Below are positions 9,033 through 16,145 of a stretch of DNA of 16,339 bases, piece by piece. The position numbers and the translations under genes were made by a program. A model generated the notes under the pieces. The model was not told the DNA's origin. It did not search any database and saw only the letters and a list, made by a program, of their open reading frames with translations. The stretch comes from Bacteroidota bacterium. GTDB lineage: Bacteria; Bacteroidota; Bacteroidia; Bacteroidales; Bacteroidaceae. The stretch's first letter is position 1. Each line of letters starts with the position of its first letter. The stretch covers positions 1 to 16,339 of the forward strand of contig JAEZKJ010000057.1 of assembly GCA_023415545.1 (NCBI GenBank). Direction: 5' to 3'.

Positions 9033-9629
9033 TTATATTTTCAAACCAGAGAAACACATAAATGCCATTGCCATAAGTCCTACTGTAATAAATGTTATAC
9101 CAAGTCCTTTTAATGGAGCTGGAACATCTGAATAAGATAATTTTTCACGGATAGCAGCAAGACCAACAATAGCTAATAACCAACCAATACCTGAGCCTAA
9201 TGCATAAGTTGTTGCTTCACCTAAATTGATGAAGTGACGTTGTTGCATAAACAATGAACCACCCATGATAGCACAGTTTACTGCGATCAATGGAAGGAAT
9301 ATACCTAATTGGGCATATAATGCAGGGCTGAACTTTTCAACAGCCATCTCAACTAACTGAACGATACCGGCAATTACTGCAATGAAAAGAATAAAGCTTA
9401 AGAAACTTAAGTCAACACCCTCAACAATTGCATTTGCTTTTAGTACATAGTTCTCAAGAAGGTAGTTAACAGGAAGAGTTACAACCAAAACGAAAGTAAC
9501 TGCAGCACCTAGTCCTAACGCTGTCTTAACATTTTTCGATACAGCTAGGTATGAACACATTCCCAGGAAGTATGCGAAAATCATATTGTCCACAAAGATG
9601 GACTTTACAAACAAACTTAAATATTCCAT
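9033..9629 (-). CDS. nqrE: Na+-NQR subunit E, membrane subunit
   Basis: NqrE is one of the two homologous six-helix inner-membrane subunits that sit back to back with NqrD. In the Vibrio enzyme, two cysteines from each subunit hold a membrane-embedded 2Fe-2S centre between NADH-side and quinone-side cofactors. Here the equivalents are Cys25 (FLGMCSYLAV) and Cys119 (VNCAIMGG), each in the expected half-helix context. All 198 residues are present and match the family (about 198). MEYLSLFVKSIFVDNMIFAYFLG is the usual N-terminus. Gaps are 21 bases to nqrD and 18 to nqrF. It has no recognisable Shine-Dalgarno. Confidence 0.97.
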   Translation of the reverse strand: MEYLSLFVKSIFVDNMIFAYFLGMCSYLAVSKNVKTALGLGAAVTFVLVVTLPVNYLLENYVLKANAIVEGVDLSFLSFILFIAVIAGIVQLVEMAVEKFSPALYAQLGIFLPLIAVNCAIMGGSLFMQQRHFINLGEATTYALGSGIGWLLAIVGLAAIREKLSYSDVPAPLKGLGITFITVGLMAMAFMCFSGLKI

Positions 9630-9650
9630 ATTCTATTCGTTTTACTGGGA

Positions 9651-10289
9651 TTAATTACTACTTTCCTGAAGTTCTTTATGTTTAGCACGTTGGTACCATA
9701 TGATACAAGCTACAATGATCAAAGCAGCAGGAGGCATCAACATCAAACCGTTGTTCAAGTAACCCATCTCATAAAGAGCATTTGGGATAACCTTGAAGCC
9801 AAATAAAGAACCAGAACCAAACAATTCGCGGAAGAAAGCCACGATAACTAAAATCTTAGCATAACCAAGACCATTACCTATACCATCGAGGAATGACTCC
9901 CAAGGGGCATTCATCATAGCAAATGCTTCTAAACGACCCATCAAGATACAGTTTGTAATAATCAAACCAATATATACAGAAAGCTGTACACTTACATCGT
10001 AAGCAAAAGCTTTCAATATTTCACTTACTATAGTAACTAAAGCAGCAACTACAACCAACTGAACAATGATACGTATACGGTTAGGGATAGTATTACGTAA
10101 CAATGAAATAACGAAGTTTGAGAAGGCTGTAATAATAGTTACAGAAAGACCCATTACAATAGCTGGTTCTAATTGAGCTGTTACAGCCAAAGCTGAACAG
10201 ATACCCAATACCTGCACTGTTACAGGGTTGTTCAAACCTAGCGGAGTCAATAGTACTTCTCTATTCTTTTTAGAAAATAATTCGCTCAT
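9651..10289 (-). CDS. nqrD: Na+-NQR subunit D, membrane subunit
   Basis: NqrD is the partner of NqrE in the membrane core of the sodium pump. The N-terminus contains NPVTVQVLGICSALAVT, the family signature. Cys31 in that segment and Cys114 in ITNCILMGRLEAFAM are the expected ligands of the intramembrane 2Fe-2S centre shared with NqrE. Six hydrophobic segments fit the fold, and the 212 residues match the family (about 210). The short charged C-terminus (RAKHKELQESSN) is variable in the family. The start at 10289 is fixed by a perfect Shine-Dalgarno 8 bases upstream, which is unusual for this operon. Confidence 0.97.
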   Translation of the reverse strand: MSELFSKKNREVLLTPLGLNNPVTVQVLGICSALAVTAQLEPAIVMGLSVTIITAFSNFVISLLRNTIPNRIRIIVQLVVVAALVTIVSEILKAFAYDVSVQLSVYIGLIITNCILMGRLEAFAMMNAPWESFLDGIGNGLGYAKILVIVAFFRELFGSGSLFGFKVIPNALYEMGYLNNGLMLMPPAALIIVACIIWYQRAKHKELQESSN

Positions 10290-10297
10290 ATTCTATT

Positions 10298-10305
10298 ACC
10301 TCCTC
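10298..10305 (-). promoter_or_regulatory. Perfect Shine-Dalgarno (GAGGAGGT) for nqrD
   Basis: In the 19-base gap between nqrC and nqrD the minus strand reads GAGGAGGT, then 8 bases, then ATG. This is full complementarity to the anti-Shine-Dalgarno. The starts of nqrA, nqrB, nqrC and nqrE have no comparable sequence, and nqrF has only AAAGGA. It decides the nqrD start. Confidence 0.85.
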
Positions 10306-10308
10306 ATT

Positions 10309-10980
10309 TTATTTAGTTAAAAAAGCATTGTATGCACCCAAACAAGTTTTCAACATTTTGTCTACACCTTGTGAAGTGATTGTACCGCCTGAGATACCAT
10401 CGACATCATACTCTGGGTTTTCACCTTTACCTGGTTTTACTACAGTCAAAGCAACATTGCCATCTTCCAAAACCTTTTTGTTATCAAATTGAGTCTGGAA
10501 TTTTGGAGTAGTGATTTCAGCTCCAAGACCTGGAGTTTCACCGGCATGATTGAAGTAAACACCATAAACTGTGTTTTTATCATCATTCAATGCGATATAT
10601 CCCCAAATTGGACCCCAAAGACCTGCACCATAAACAGGAATTACATATTTTGTTGCGCCATCAACTTTACATTCAAAAACATGCAAGCGATTTTCAGCAA
10701 TTTCTCCTTTGTATGATGTATTGAAAGAACCTGTATAAGGAACTAATGAACCATTAGCTTCCATCAACATGTCTTTAACATCATATTTTGTAAATGCTTT
10801 GTCAACATCTTTAACACCAGTTACATGGATAGCTGCGAGAATTTGCTTTTTAGTATCCATTTCAACGTTCTTGTTTTGTATCTCTTTTAATGATGAAGAG
10901 ACGAAAGCCAACAAGAATGCAACGATAACAACCATTATCGAAGCATAAGCGATGGTATATCCATTACTATTTGTATTCAT
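10309..10980 (-). CDS. nqrC: Na+-NQR subunit C (covalent FMN)
   Basis: NqrC carries a covalently bound FMN on a periplasmic domain held by one N-terminal membrane helix (about 9-29). It takes electrons from the NqrD/E iron-sulfur centre and passes them to NqrB. The FMN-binding domain contains GAGLWGPIWGYIAL (118-131) and HAGETPGLGAEI (145-156), both family hallmarks. The flavinylation motif is at 194-202, DGISGGTIT, so Thr200 is the predicted phosphodiester-linked residue; the usual SGAT reads SGGT here. At 223 residues it is shorter than the Vibrio subunit (about 257). An ApbE flavin transferase must act on it but is not in the window. Gaps are 15 bases to nqrB and 19 to nqrD. Confidence 0.97.
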   Translation of the reverse strand: MNTNSNGYTIAYASIMVVIVAFLLAFVSSSLKEIQNKNVEMDTKKQILAAIHVTGVKDVDKAFTKYDVKDMLMEANGSLVPYTGSFNTSYKGEIAENRLHVFECKVDGATKYVIPVYGAGLWGPIWGYIALNDDKNTVYGVYFNHAGETPGLGAEITTPKFQTQFDNKKVLEDGNVALTVVKPGKGENPEYDVDGISGGTITSQGVDKMLKTCLGAYNAFLTK

Positions 10981-10995
10981 AATGTTCCGATTTAA

Positions 10996-12198
10996 TTAGT
11001 TGTTTGTTTTTAATCTGTTAGCACGAGCTGTAATGTTTCTCTGAACTACGATGTAGTCGAATAGAGGAGCAAATACGTTCATCAACAATATAGCTAGCAT
11101 CATTCCTTCAGGATAACCTGGATTTAATACACGTATGATGATACACATTGCACCAATCAAGAAACCATAAATATATTTACCAATCTCTGTACGAGCTGAT
11201 GTTACAGGGTCAGTAGCCATAAATACAGCACCAAAGCAGAAACCACCTAGTGCAAGATGTTCGTACCAAGGAAGCATAGCCATAGCATTTGACTCAGAAC
11301 CGAAATTATTGAATATCAAAGCCATTACAATACCACCAACGAATACAGAACCCATAGTTCTCCAACTTGCAACACGTGTCCACAAAAGTAGCACTGCACC
11401 AATAGCAATTGCAATTACACTAGTTTCACCAATTGAACCTGGAATAAAACCGGCAACCATATCCCATAGAGATGTTTGAGTACCATTTACATTTATTAAT
11501 TCTGTATTACCTACAGAAGTAGCAGCTTGACCAAGTAATGTTGCTCCTGTGTAGCCATCAACAAGTTGACCACCACCGATTCCTAAAATACTTTTTGTGC
11601 TTACCCATACTGTGTCACCTGACATCTGAGTTGGATATGCAAAGAAAAGGAATGCACGAGTTACAAGAGCAGGATTGAATACGTTCATACCTGTACCACC
11701 GAACACCTCTTTCGCAAAAATTACAGCGAAAGCAACAGCGATAGCAAGAATCCAAAGTGGACACTCTACAGGAACGATCATTGGGATAAGAAGACCTGAT
11801 ACTAGGAAACCTTCCTGAATCTCCTCCTTTTTCCATTGAGCTACCACGAACTCAATGCCCAGACCTACTACATATGAAACTACTATTTTAGGCAATACGG
11901 CAAGGAAACCATAGAGGAATTTCTCAAAGAATCCTGCTTCCTGACCAATTGCAAGAAAATGCTGGTAACCTACGTTGAACATACCAAACAAAAGTGCTGG
12001 CATCAACGCAATAACTACCATCGTCATGATACGTTTACTATCTATAGCATCATGAATATGAACTCCTGTTTTCGACGTTGTATTTGGAGTGAATAGGAAT
12101 GTTTCAAATCCATCAAATACAGAGTGAAAAGCGTGGAGTTTGCCACCCTCTTCAAAGTTTGGCTTTATCTTGTCGAGATAATTTCTTAACGCTTTCAT
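10996..12198 (-). CDS. nqrB: Na+-NQR subunit B (covalent FMN, riboflavin, sodium channel)
   Basis: NqrB is the largest membrane subunit and the core of sodium translocation. It holds a covalent FMN and, in the Vibrio enzyme, a bound riboflavin. The start MKALRNYLDKIKPNFEEGGK matches the family's N-terminal extension, which lies near the quinone site. The flavinylation motif is DGYTGATLL at 214-222, so Thr220 is the expected FMN-linked residue. FGGTGMNVFNPALVTRAFLF (166-185), MATDPVTSARTEIGKYIYG (327-345) and NPGYPEGMMLAILLMN (359-374) are the conserved transmembrane blocks shared with RnfD. The 400 residues are near the family length (about 410). Gaps are 19 bases to nqrA and 15 to nqrC. Confidence 0.98.
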   Translation of the reverse strand: MKALRNYLDKIKPNFEEGGKLHAFHSVFDGFETFLFTPNTTSKTGVHIHDAIDSKRIMTMVVIALMPALLFGMFNVGYQHFLAIGQEAGFFEKFLYGFLAVLPKIVVSYVVGLGIEFVVAQWKKEEIQEGFLVSGLLIPMIVPVECPLWILAIAVAFAVIFAKEVFGGTGMNVFNPALVTRAFLFFAYPTQMSGDTVWVSTKSILGIGGGQLVDGYTGATLLGQAATSVGNTELINVNGTQTSLWDMVAGFIPGSIGETSVIAIAIGAVLLLWTRVASWRTMGSVFVGGIVMALIFNNFGSESNAMAMLPWYEHLALGGFCFGAVFMATDPVTSARTEIGKYIYGFLIGAMCIIIRVLNPGYPEGMMLAILLMNVFAPLFDYIVVQRNITARANRLKTNN

Positions 12199-12217
12199 TA
12201 ATTATATTAGTTTTTTA

Positions 12218-13567
12218 TTAGCACATTTCTTTACGAAGCATGTCAAGACCTTGACGTACTATACGCTGTAATTCCAACTTTGATGAGTCAACAAACTCAC
12301 AAAGAGCAAAATCTTCTGGAGCTACCTCATATATACCAAGAGCTTCCATCTTGTCAATATCACCGGCAATAATAGCTTTGATGAGGTATTCAGGGTATAT
12401 ATCCATAGGGAAAACCTTATCATATTCACCCGACATAATCATATGTCTTTCACCTCCCTTAACACGTGAATCAAGAGTATACTCTTTTTTAGGAAATAAC
12501 CAGCTAAAGTAGCTATGGCTTGCACTAAATTGATTAAAACGTGGCATAACAAAACCAAGGAACTCATGTACACTATCACCCTCAGGAATAACTGTAAGTG
12601 ATGTTGTGTGGGCACCTAAGAAACCATTCTGTTTTGTCTGTTTACCTGTAAGAACATTACCATTGATATAACGAACAGGTTTTGAGCTATCTACATTTGC
12701 AGTAAATAGATCAGTCAATAAAGCTCCAACTTTAAGTTTGCAGTATGCAGCTTTTTTAACCTCTGAACCGGTAAGGGCAATGGTACGAGTAAGATCTACA
12801 CGGCCTGTATTGAATAATCTACCAATGAAAATTACCTCTTCTGCACCAAGTGTCCAAACAACCTCACCCTTATTTATAGGGCTGATGTGATTAATTTGTA
12901 CACCTACGTTTCCTGCAGGATTTGGTCCTTCAAAAGTTGTGATAGTAACATTCTTTGCTTCTGTAAGAGCTTTACTCTTTTGGCAAACGCAAACGTTAAG
13001 ATATGTCTTAGCTATTTTAGATAGAGCATCAAGACCTGTTTGAAAGTCATACTCTTGTCCTTGAAGAACATACTCAAAATTTGGAGCTAGAGGATTCTTA
13101 TCGAAAGCTGAGATGAAAATACCTTTTGGCTCGGATTTAGGATCTGCTATCACAGCGTATGGACGTTGAACGAAAAAAGAGAATAGACCAGCCTCCAAAA
13201 GTGTAGACTTAACCTCTTCTCCAGTCATCTTCGACAGATCTTTTTTACCGAATTCCTCAAAGTCTTGCTCAGCTGCCGCAGCTACAGAGATACTCAAAAC
13301 TTTTCTTCTCTCTCCACGCTCAATGCAAGTTACTACACCACTTACGGGAGAAACGAATTTAATTTCGGGGTTATTCTTGTCAACAAAGAGAGCTCCCCCG
13401 GCCATAACATATTCCTGTTCTTTAACCACAACTTTAGGAGTTACTCCGTAAAAGTCATCAGGAATCAATGCATAGATTTCTGGCTGTTTTACTTCTATAA
13501 TCTCCTGTGAAGGTTTACCTTTCAGGTTGATGTCAAGGCCTTTACGTAATTTAATTACATTTGCCAT
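12218..13567 (-). CDS. nqrA: Na+-NQR subunit A (quinone-side subunit)
   Basis: NqrA is the soluble cytoplasmic subunit bound to NqrB and implicated in ubiquinone/menaquinone binding. The first gene of the operon starts with KLRKGLDINLKGKPSQ, the standard N-terminus, followed by the Rnf-like barrel with GGALFVDKNNPEIKFVSPVSG (58-78) and the conserved RGERRKVLSI (84-93). Later blocks include EVIFIGRLFNTGRVDLTRTIALTG and YFSWLFPKKEYTLDSR. The 449 residues match the family. The start ATG at 13567 is preceded by no Shine-Dalgarno, but a -7 promoter element lies about 35 bases upstream, giving a short leader. Confidence 0.98.
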   Translation of the reverse strand: MANVIKLRKGLDINLKGKPSQEIIEVKQPEIYALIPDDFYGVTPKVVVKEQEYVMAGGALFVDKNNPEIKFVSPVSGVVTCIERGERRKVLSISVAAAAEQDFEEFGKKDLSKMTGEEVKSTLLEAGLFSFFVQRPYAVIADPKSEPKGIFISAFDKNPLAPNFEYVLQGQEYDFQTGLDALSKIAKTYLNVCVCQKSKALTEAKNVTITTFEGPNPAGNVGVQINHISPINKGEVVWTLGAEEVIFIGRLFNTGRVDLTRTIALTGSEVKKAAYCKLKVGALLTDLFTANVDSSKPVRYINGNVLTGKQTKQNGFLGAHTTSLTVIPEGDSVHEFLGFVMPRFNQFSASHSYFSWLFPKKEYTLDSRVKGGERHMIMSGEYDKVFPMDIYPEYLIKAIIAGDIDKMEALGIYEVAPEDFALCEFVDSSKLELQRIVRQGLDMLRKEMC

Positions 13568-13601
13568 ATTAGGTTATAAAAATGATTTTTAAATTTGACC
13601 A

Positions 13602-13609
13602 CAAAATTA
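13602..13609 (-). promoter_or_regulatory. Bacteroidetes-type -7 element of the nqr promoter
   Basis: The minus strand reads TAATTTTG, an exact match to the Bacteroidetes -7 consensus TAnnTTTG, 35 bases before the nqrA ATG. Nineteen to 21 bases upstream the sequence is only T-rich (CTTTTTT), without a clear TTTG, so the -33 element is weak. The whole operon nqrA-F would be read from here. Confidence 0.5.
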
Positions 13610-13722
13610 GGTAAAAAATCTATTAAAAAAGAATTTTGATATCATATTATGGAAATTTTTCTTCAATTAAATTTAATACCTTTTCAATATCATTATATAA
13701 TTTGCGAAAAGAAGTTATAAAT

Positions 13723-13756
13723 GGCTATGGAGTCTATGTTTGGTAACTTCATAGCC
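13723..13756 (-). terminator. Hairpin downstream of nhaC, possible terminator
   Basis: GGCTATGGAGT (13723-13733) pairs over 11 positions, one of them G-U, with the inverted copy at 13746-13756; the loop is 12 bases. It lies 79 bases past the nhaC stop. On the minus strand it is followed by ATTTATAACTTCTTTT, not a clean U-tract, so termination is only likely. Confidence 0.4.
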
Positions 13757-13834
13757 TATAATATTATACATTACAAATACCGGTTTTTAAGAATAGGTAA
13801 TTATGTTTAACCAACCTTATCTAAGATATGTTTC

Positions 13835-15328
13835 TCAATGTGAATTTTCTGTCTCATATTGTTCTTTATCTATATCAAACTGCTCTTCTAAAGAATCCTT
13901 TCGAACGAATATCTTATATCCAATGATTGATATGAAAATACTCATTAAAGGACTTAAAATATTGAAAAACGAATATGGAAGATAAACAATAGTAGGTACA
14001 TTCAATATGGTCGATTGTGTCATACCACAGGTATTCCATGGAATTAATGGAGAAGTAACAGTTATCGCATCTTCGGCTGTACGACTTAGCAGACGACTCT
14101 CGAAACCATTCTTTTTATATATATCTTTAAACATGTTGCCTAGAAGAATAATCGACATATATTGATCGGCTGTAGTTACATTCAGTAGAAGACCCGATAC
14201 CACTGAAGATGTGACTATACCAAATCTTTTTTTGGTGAAACGAACTAAAGTAGAAGTTAAACTTCCTAACATTCCACTTGCCGTCATTGCTCCACCAAAA
14301 CACATAGCACATATTATTAACCATATTGTACTCATCATACCCGCCATTCCTCGTGTTGCAATAAGACTATTAACTTCATTATTTCCGGCATCAAGTGATG
14401 TAGAACCATAAATCATTTGAAAAGCTCCTTTATAAAGCGCTTGAATACCTGTTACATTTGTGCCGGTCAATTCGAAAATTAAATGTGGTTGGAAAATTAT
14501 AGCAAAAATAACGGCTAAGGCTGTAGATAGAAAGAGAGTAATTAATGATGGAACTTTCTTTGAAATCATTATACCTGTTATAACAGGAACCAAAAGGAGC
14601 CAAAATGATATATTAAATTTTGAAGATAGAACCTGTTGAAACTCTATTATATGTGATGTATTAGTTACATCATATGAAATACCGGCAATTGCAAAAATAA
14701 TAAGTGATATTATAAATGATGGTACTGTTGTTATCATTAAAAAGCGAATATGAGTAAACAGAGGCGTATTGGTAACAGATGATGCTAATACTGTAGTATC
14801 CGAAAGTGGAGATACTTTATCGCCAAAATATGCTCCCGATATAATTGCTCCGGCAATCCACCCTTCATGGAAACCTTGGGCTTTACCAATACCCAATAAA
14901 GCTATACCTATTGTTGCTATAGTGGTCCACGAACTACCTGTCATTACAGATATCAGTGCGCAAATAACACATGTTGAGACAAGGAAAAACCTTGGATGAA
15001 TTATCTCAATACCATAATATATCAAAGTAGGCACTACCCCACTGATCATCCATGTTCCCGACAAAGCTCCAATAATCAAAAGAATTACAAGAGCTGTGCT
15101 GATACCCGATATGTTGTTAGTTATTGCAATCTCAAAATCTTTCCAACTAATGTTATAGAATAGCATAGATATAGATATTGCTACAGACGATGCTATTAAT
15201 AATGATACTTGACTGCCTCCCGAGAGTGAGTCACTGCCAAAAGTTGTAACCGAGAAAATTAGTAGAATTATTAAAACTACAATAGGTATTAAAGAGATAA
15301 GAGGAGATGGAATTTTATTAGTTTTCAT
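13835..15328 (-). CDS. nhaC: NhaC-family Na+/H+ antiporter
   Basis: This polytopic inner-membrane carrier of about 11-12 helices most likely exchanges Na+ for H+. The NhaC family also includes malate/lactate-coupled antiporters such as MleN, so an organic-acid role cannot be excluded. Counting from the chosen start it has 497 residues. Family blocks are TGSSWTT (130-136), GAYFGDKVSPLSDTTVLAS (165-183), TTADQYMSII (385-394) and TAEDAITVTSPLIPWNTCG (417-435); the last two are the paired half-helix regions rich in polar residues. The charged tail (KDSLEEQFDIDKEQYETENSH) is cytoplasmic-looking. I chose ATG at 15328 rather than the longer TTG at 15367 because a -7 promoter element covers that TTG (15365-15372). 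The gene lies upstream of nqr on the same strand, with a separate promoter and a 267-base gap. Confidence 0.93.
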   Translation of the reverse strand: MKTNKIPSPLISLIPIVVLIILLIFSVTTFGSDSLSGGSQVSLLIASSVAISISMLFYNISWKDFEIAITNNISGISTALVILLIIGALSGTWMISGVVPTLIYYGIEIIHPRFFLVSTCVICALISVMTGSSWTTIATIGIALLGIGKAQGFHEGWIAGAIISGAYFGDKVSPLSDTTVLASSVTNTPLFTHIRFLMITTVPSFIISLIIFAIAGISYDVTNTSHIIEFQQVLSSKFNISFWLLLVPVITGIMISKKVPSLITLFLSTALAVIFAIIFQPHLIFELTGTNVTGIQALYKGAFQMIYGSTSLDAGNNEVNSLIATRGMAGMMSTIWLIICAMCFGGAMTASGMLGSLTSTLVRFTKKRFGIVTSSVVSGLLLNVTTADQYMSIILLGNMFKDIYKKNGFESRLLSRTAEDAITVTSPLIPWNTCGMTQSTILNVPTIVYLPYSFFNILSPLMSIFISIIGYKIFVRKDSLEEQFDIDKEQYETENSH

Positions 15329-15364
15329 CCTTGTTTTATTCTGATTTGTATTTATTTGCTCACG

Positions 15365-15395
15365 CAAAATTATAAATAATAAGTAAGAAGATAAA
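15365..15395 (-). promoter_or_regulatory. Bacteroidetes-type promoter of nhaC
   Basis: The minus strand reads TTTA (15392-15395), 19 bases, then TAATTTTG (15365-15372). This fits the Bacteroidetes TTTG-N19-21-TAnnTTTG layout with one mismatch in the -33 part. It is 36 bases before the ATG at 15328 and has the same -7 octamer as the nqr promoter. Confidence 0.6.
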
Positions 15396-15493
15396 CAGCG
15401 AATATTCCTTTTAAATGCTTTTTAGGATTATTGAAAAACATTTTTTTAATAGTAGTGTTATAATGTAAAATAATAACCTAAAACTTTTATATA

Positions 15494-16057
15494 ATGATGG
15501 AAATAACAGAAAAAATAGTAACACCTGTTAAAAACTGGTGGTTCTCTTTAATATTAGGGATACTATATATAGCAATTGGTTTATTACTAATATTTGCACC
15601 TTTAAGTAGTTATATTGCTTTAAGTGTAATATTTAGTATAGGAATTCTTGTAACTGGAATTTTTGAGATTATGTTCTCTTTAAGTAATAAGAAGGTGGTA
15701 AACAGTTGGGGATGGTATTTAGCTACCGGAATTATTGATCTATTGATTGGGTTGTATCTGGTATTTTATCCATTAGTAAGTATGGAACTTATACCATTGA
15801 TTGTAGCTTTTTGGCTTCTATTTAGAGGTTTTACTATCTGTGGATATTCAACCGATTTGCGAAGATTTGGTACAAAAGATTGGGGATGGTATATGGCTTT
15901 TGGAATTCTTGCTATATTATGCTCACTAGCTATTATTTGGCAACCCGGATTTGGCGCTATCTCAATACTCTATATTATGGCAATCGTTTTCCTTATTATA
16001 GGTTTCTTCCGTATTCTTTTAGCCTTCGAACTAAAAAGTTTACATAAAAAGGAATAA
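15494..16057 (+). CDS. HdeD/DUF308 family six-helix membrane protein
   Basis: This small inner-membrane protein belongs to the HdeD (DUF308) family. The founding member is linked to acid resistance in E. coli, but the biochemical role of the family is not established, so I assign none. The 187 residues form six membrane helices (about 15-35, 40-62, 73-93, 98-116, 130-150, 155-178) arranged as three tandem two-helix repeats. Each repeat begins with an aromatic run: NWWFSLILGI, WGWYLATGI and WGWYMAFGI. The start is an ATGATG pair; either codon could initiate. It is divergent from nhaC across 165 bases in which I find no plus-strand TAnnTTTG element, so its promoter is unknown. It is the only full-length plus-strand gene. 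Confidence 0.88.
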   Translation: MMEITEKIVTPVKNWWFSLILGILYIAIGLLLIFAPLSSYIALSVIFSIGILVTGIFEIMFSLSNKKVVNSWGWYLATGIIDLLIGLYLVFYPLVSMELIPLIVAFWLLFRGFTICGYSTDLRRFGTKDWGWYMAFGILAILCSLAIIWQPGFGAISILYIMAIVFLIIGFFRILLAFELKSLHKKE

Positions 16058-16079
16058 TTCAGTCAGCTTCTACTCTGAT

Positions 16080-16128
16080 ATACAATATTGGTGTAGTATA
16101 CAACAAATATACTACACCAATATTGTAT
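16080..16128 (+). terminator. 21-bp perfect hairpin, likely bidirectional terminator
   Basis: Positions 16080-16100 pair perfectly with 16108-16128 around a 7-base loop (CAACAAA), 21 bp with no mismatch. The hairpin lies between the convergent ends of the HdeD gene (16057) and the truncated gene (16146). On the plus strand it is followed by TTTTATTAT, a usable U-tract. On the minus strand the tail (TATCAGAG) is poor, so the plus gene is the more certain user. Confidence 0.75.
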
Positions 16129-16145
16129 TTTATTATCTATTCTAC

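Noticed and set aside
13721..13810. Small plus-strand frame of 29 codons starting MAMESMFGNF
   Set aside because: It overlaps the hairpin downstream of nhaC and lacks an upstream signal; too short to support without homologues.
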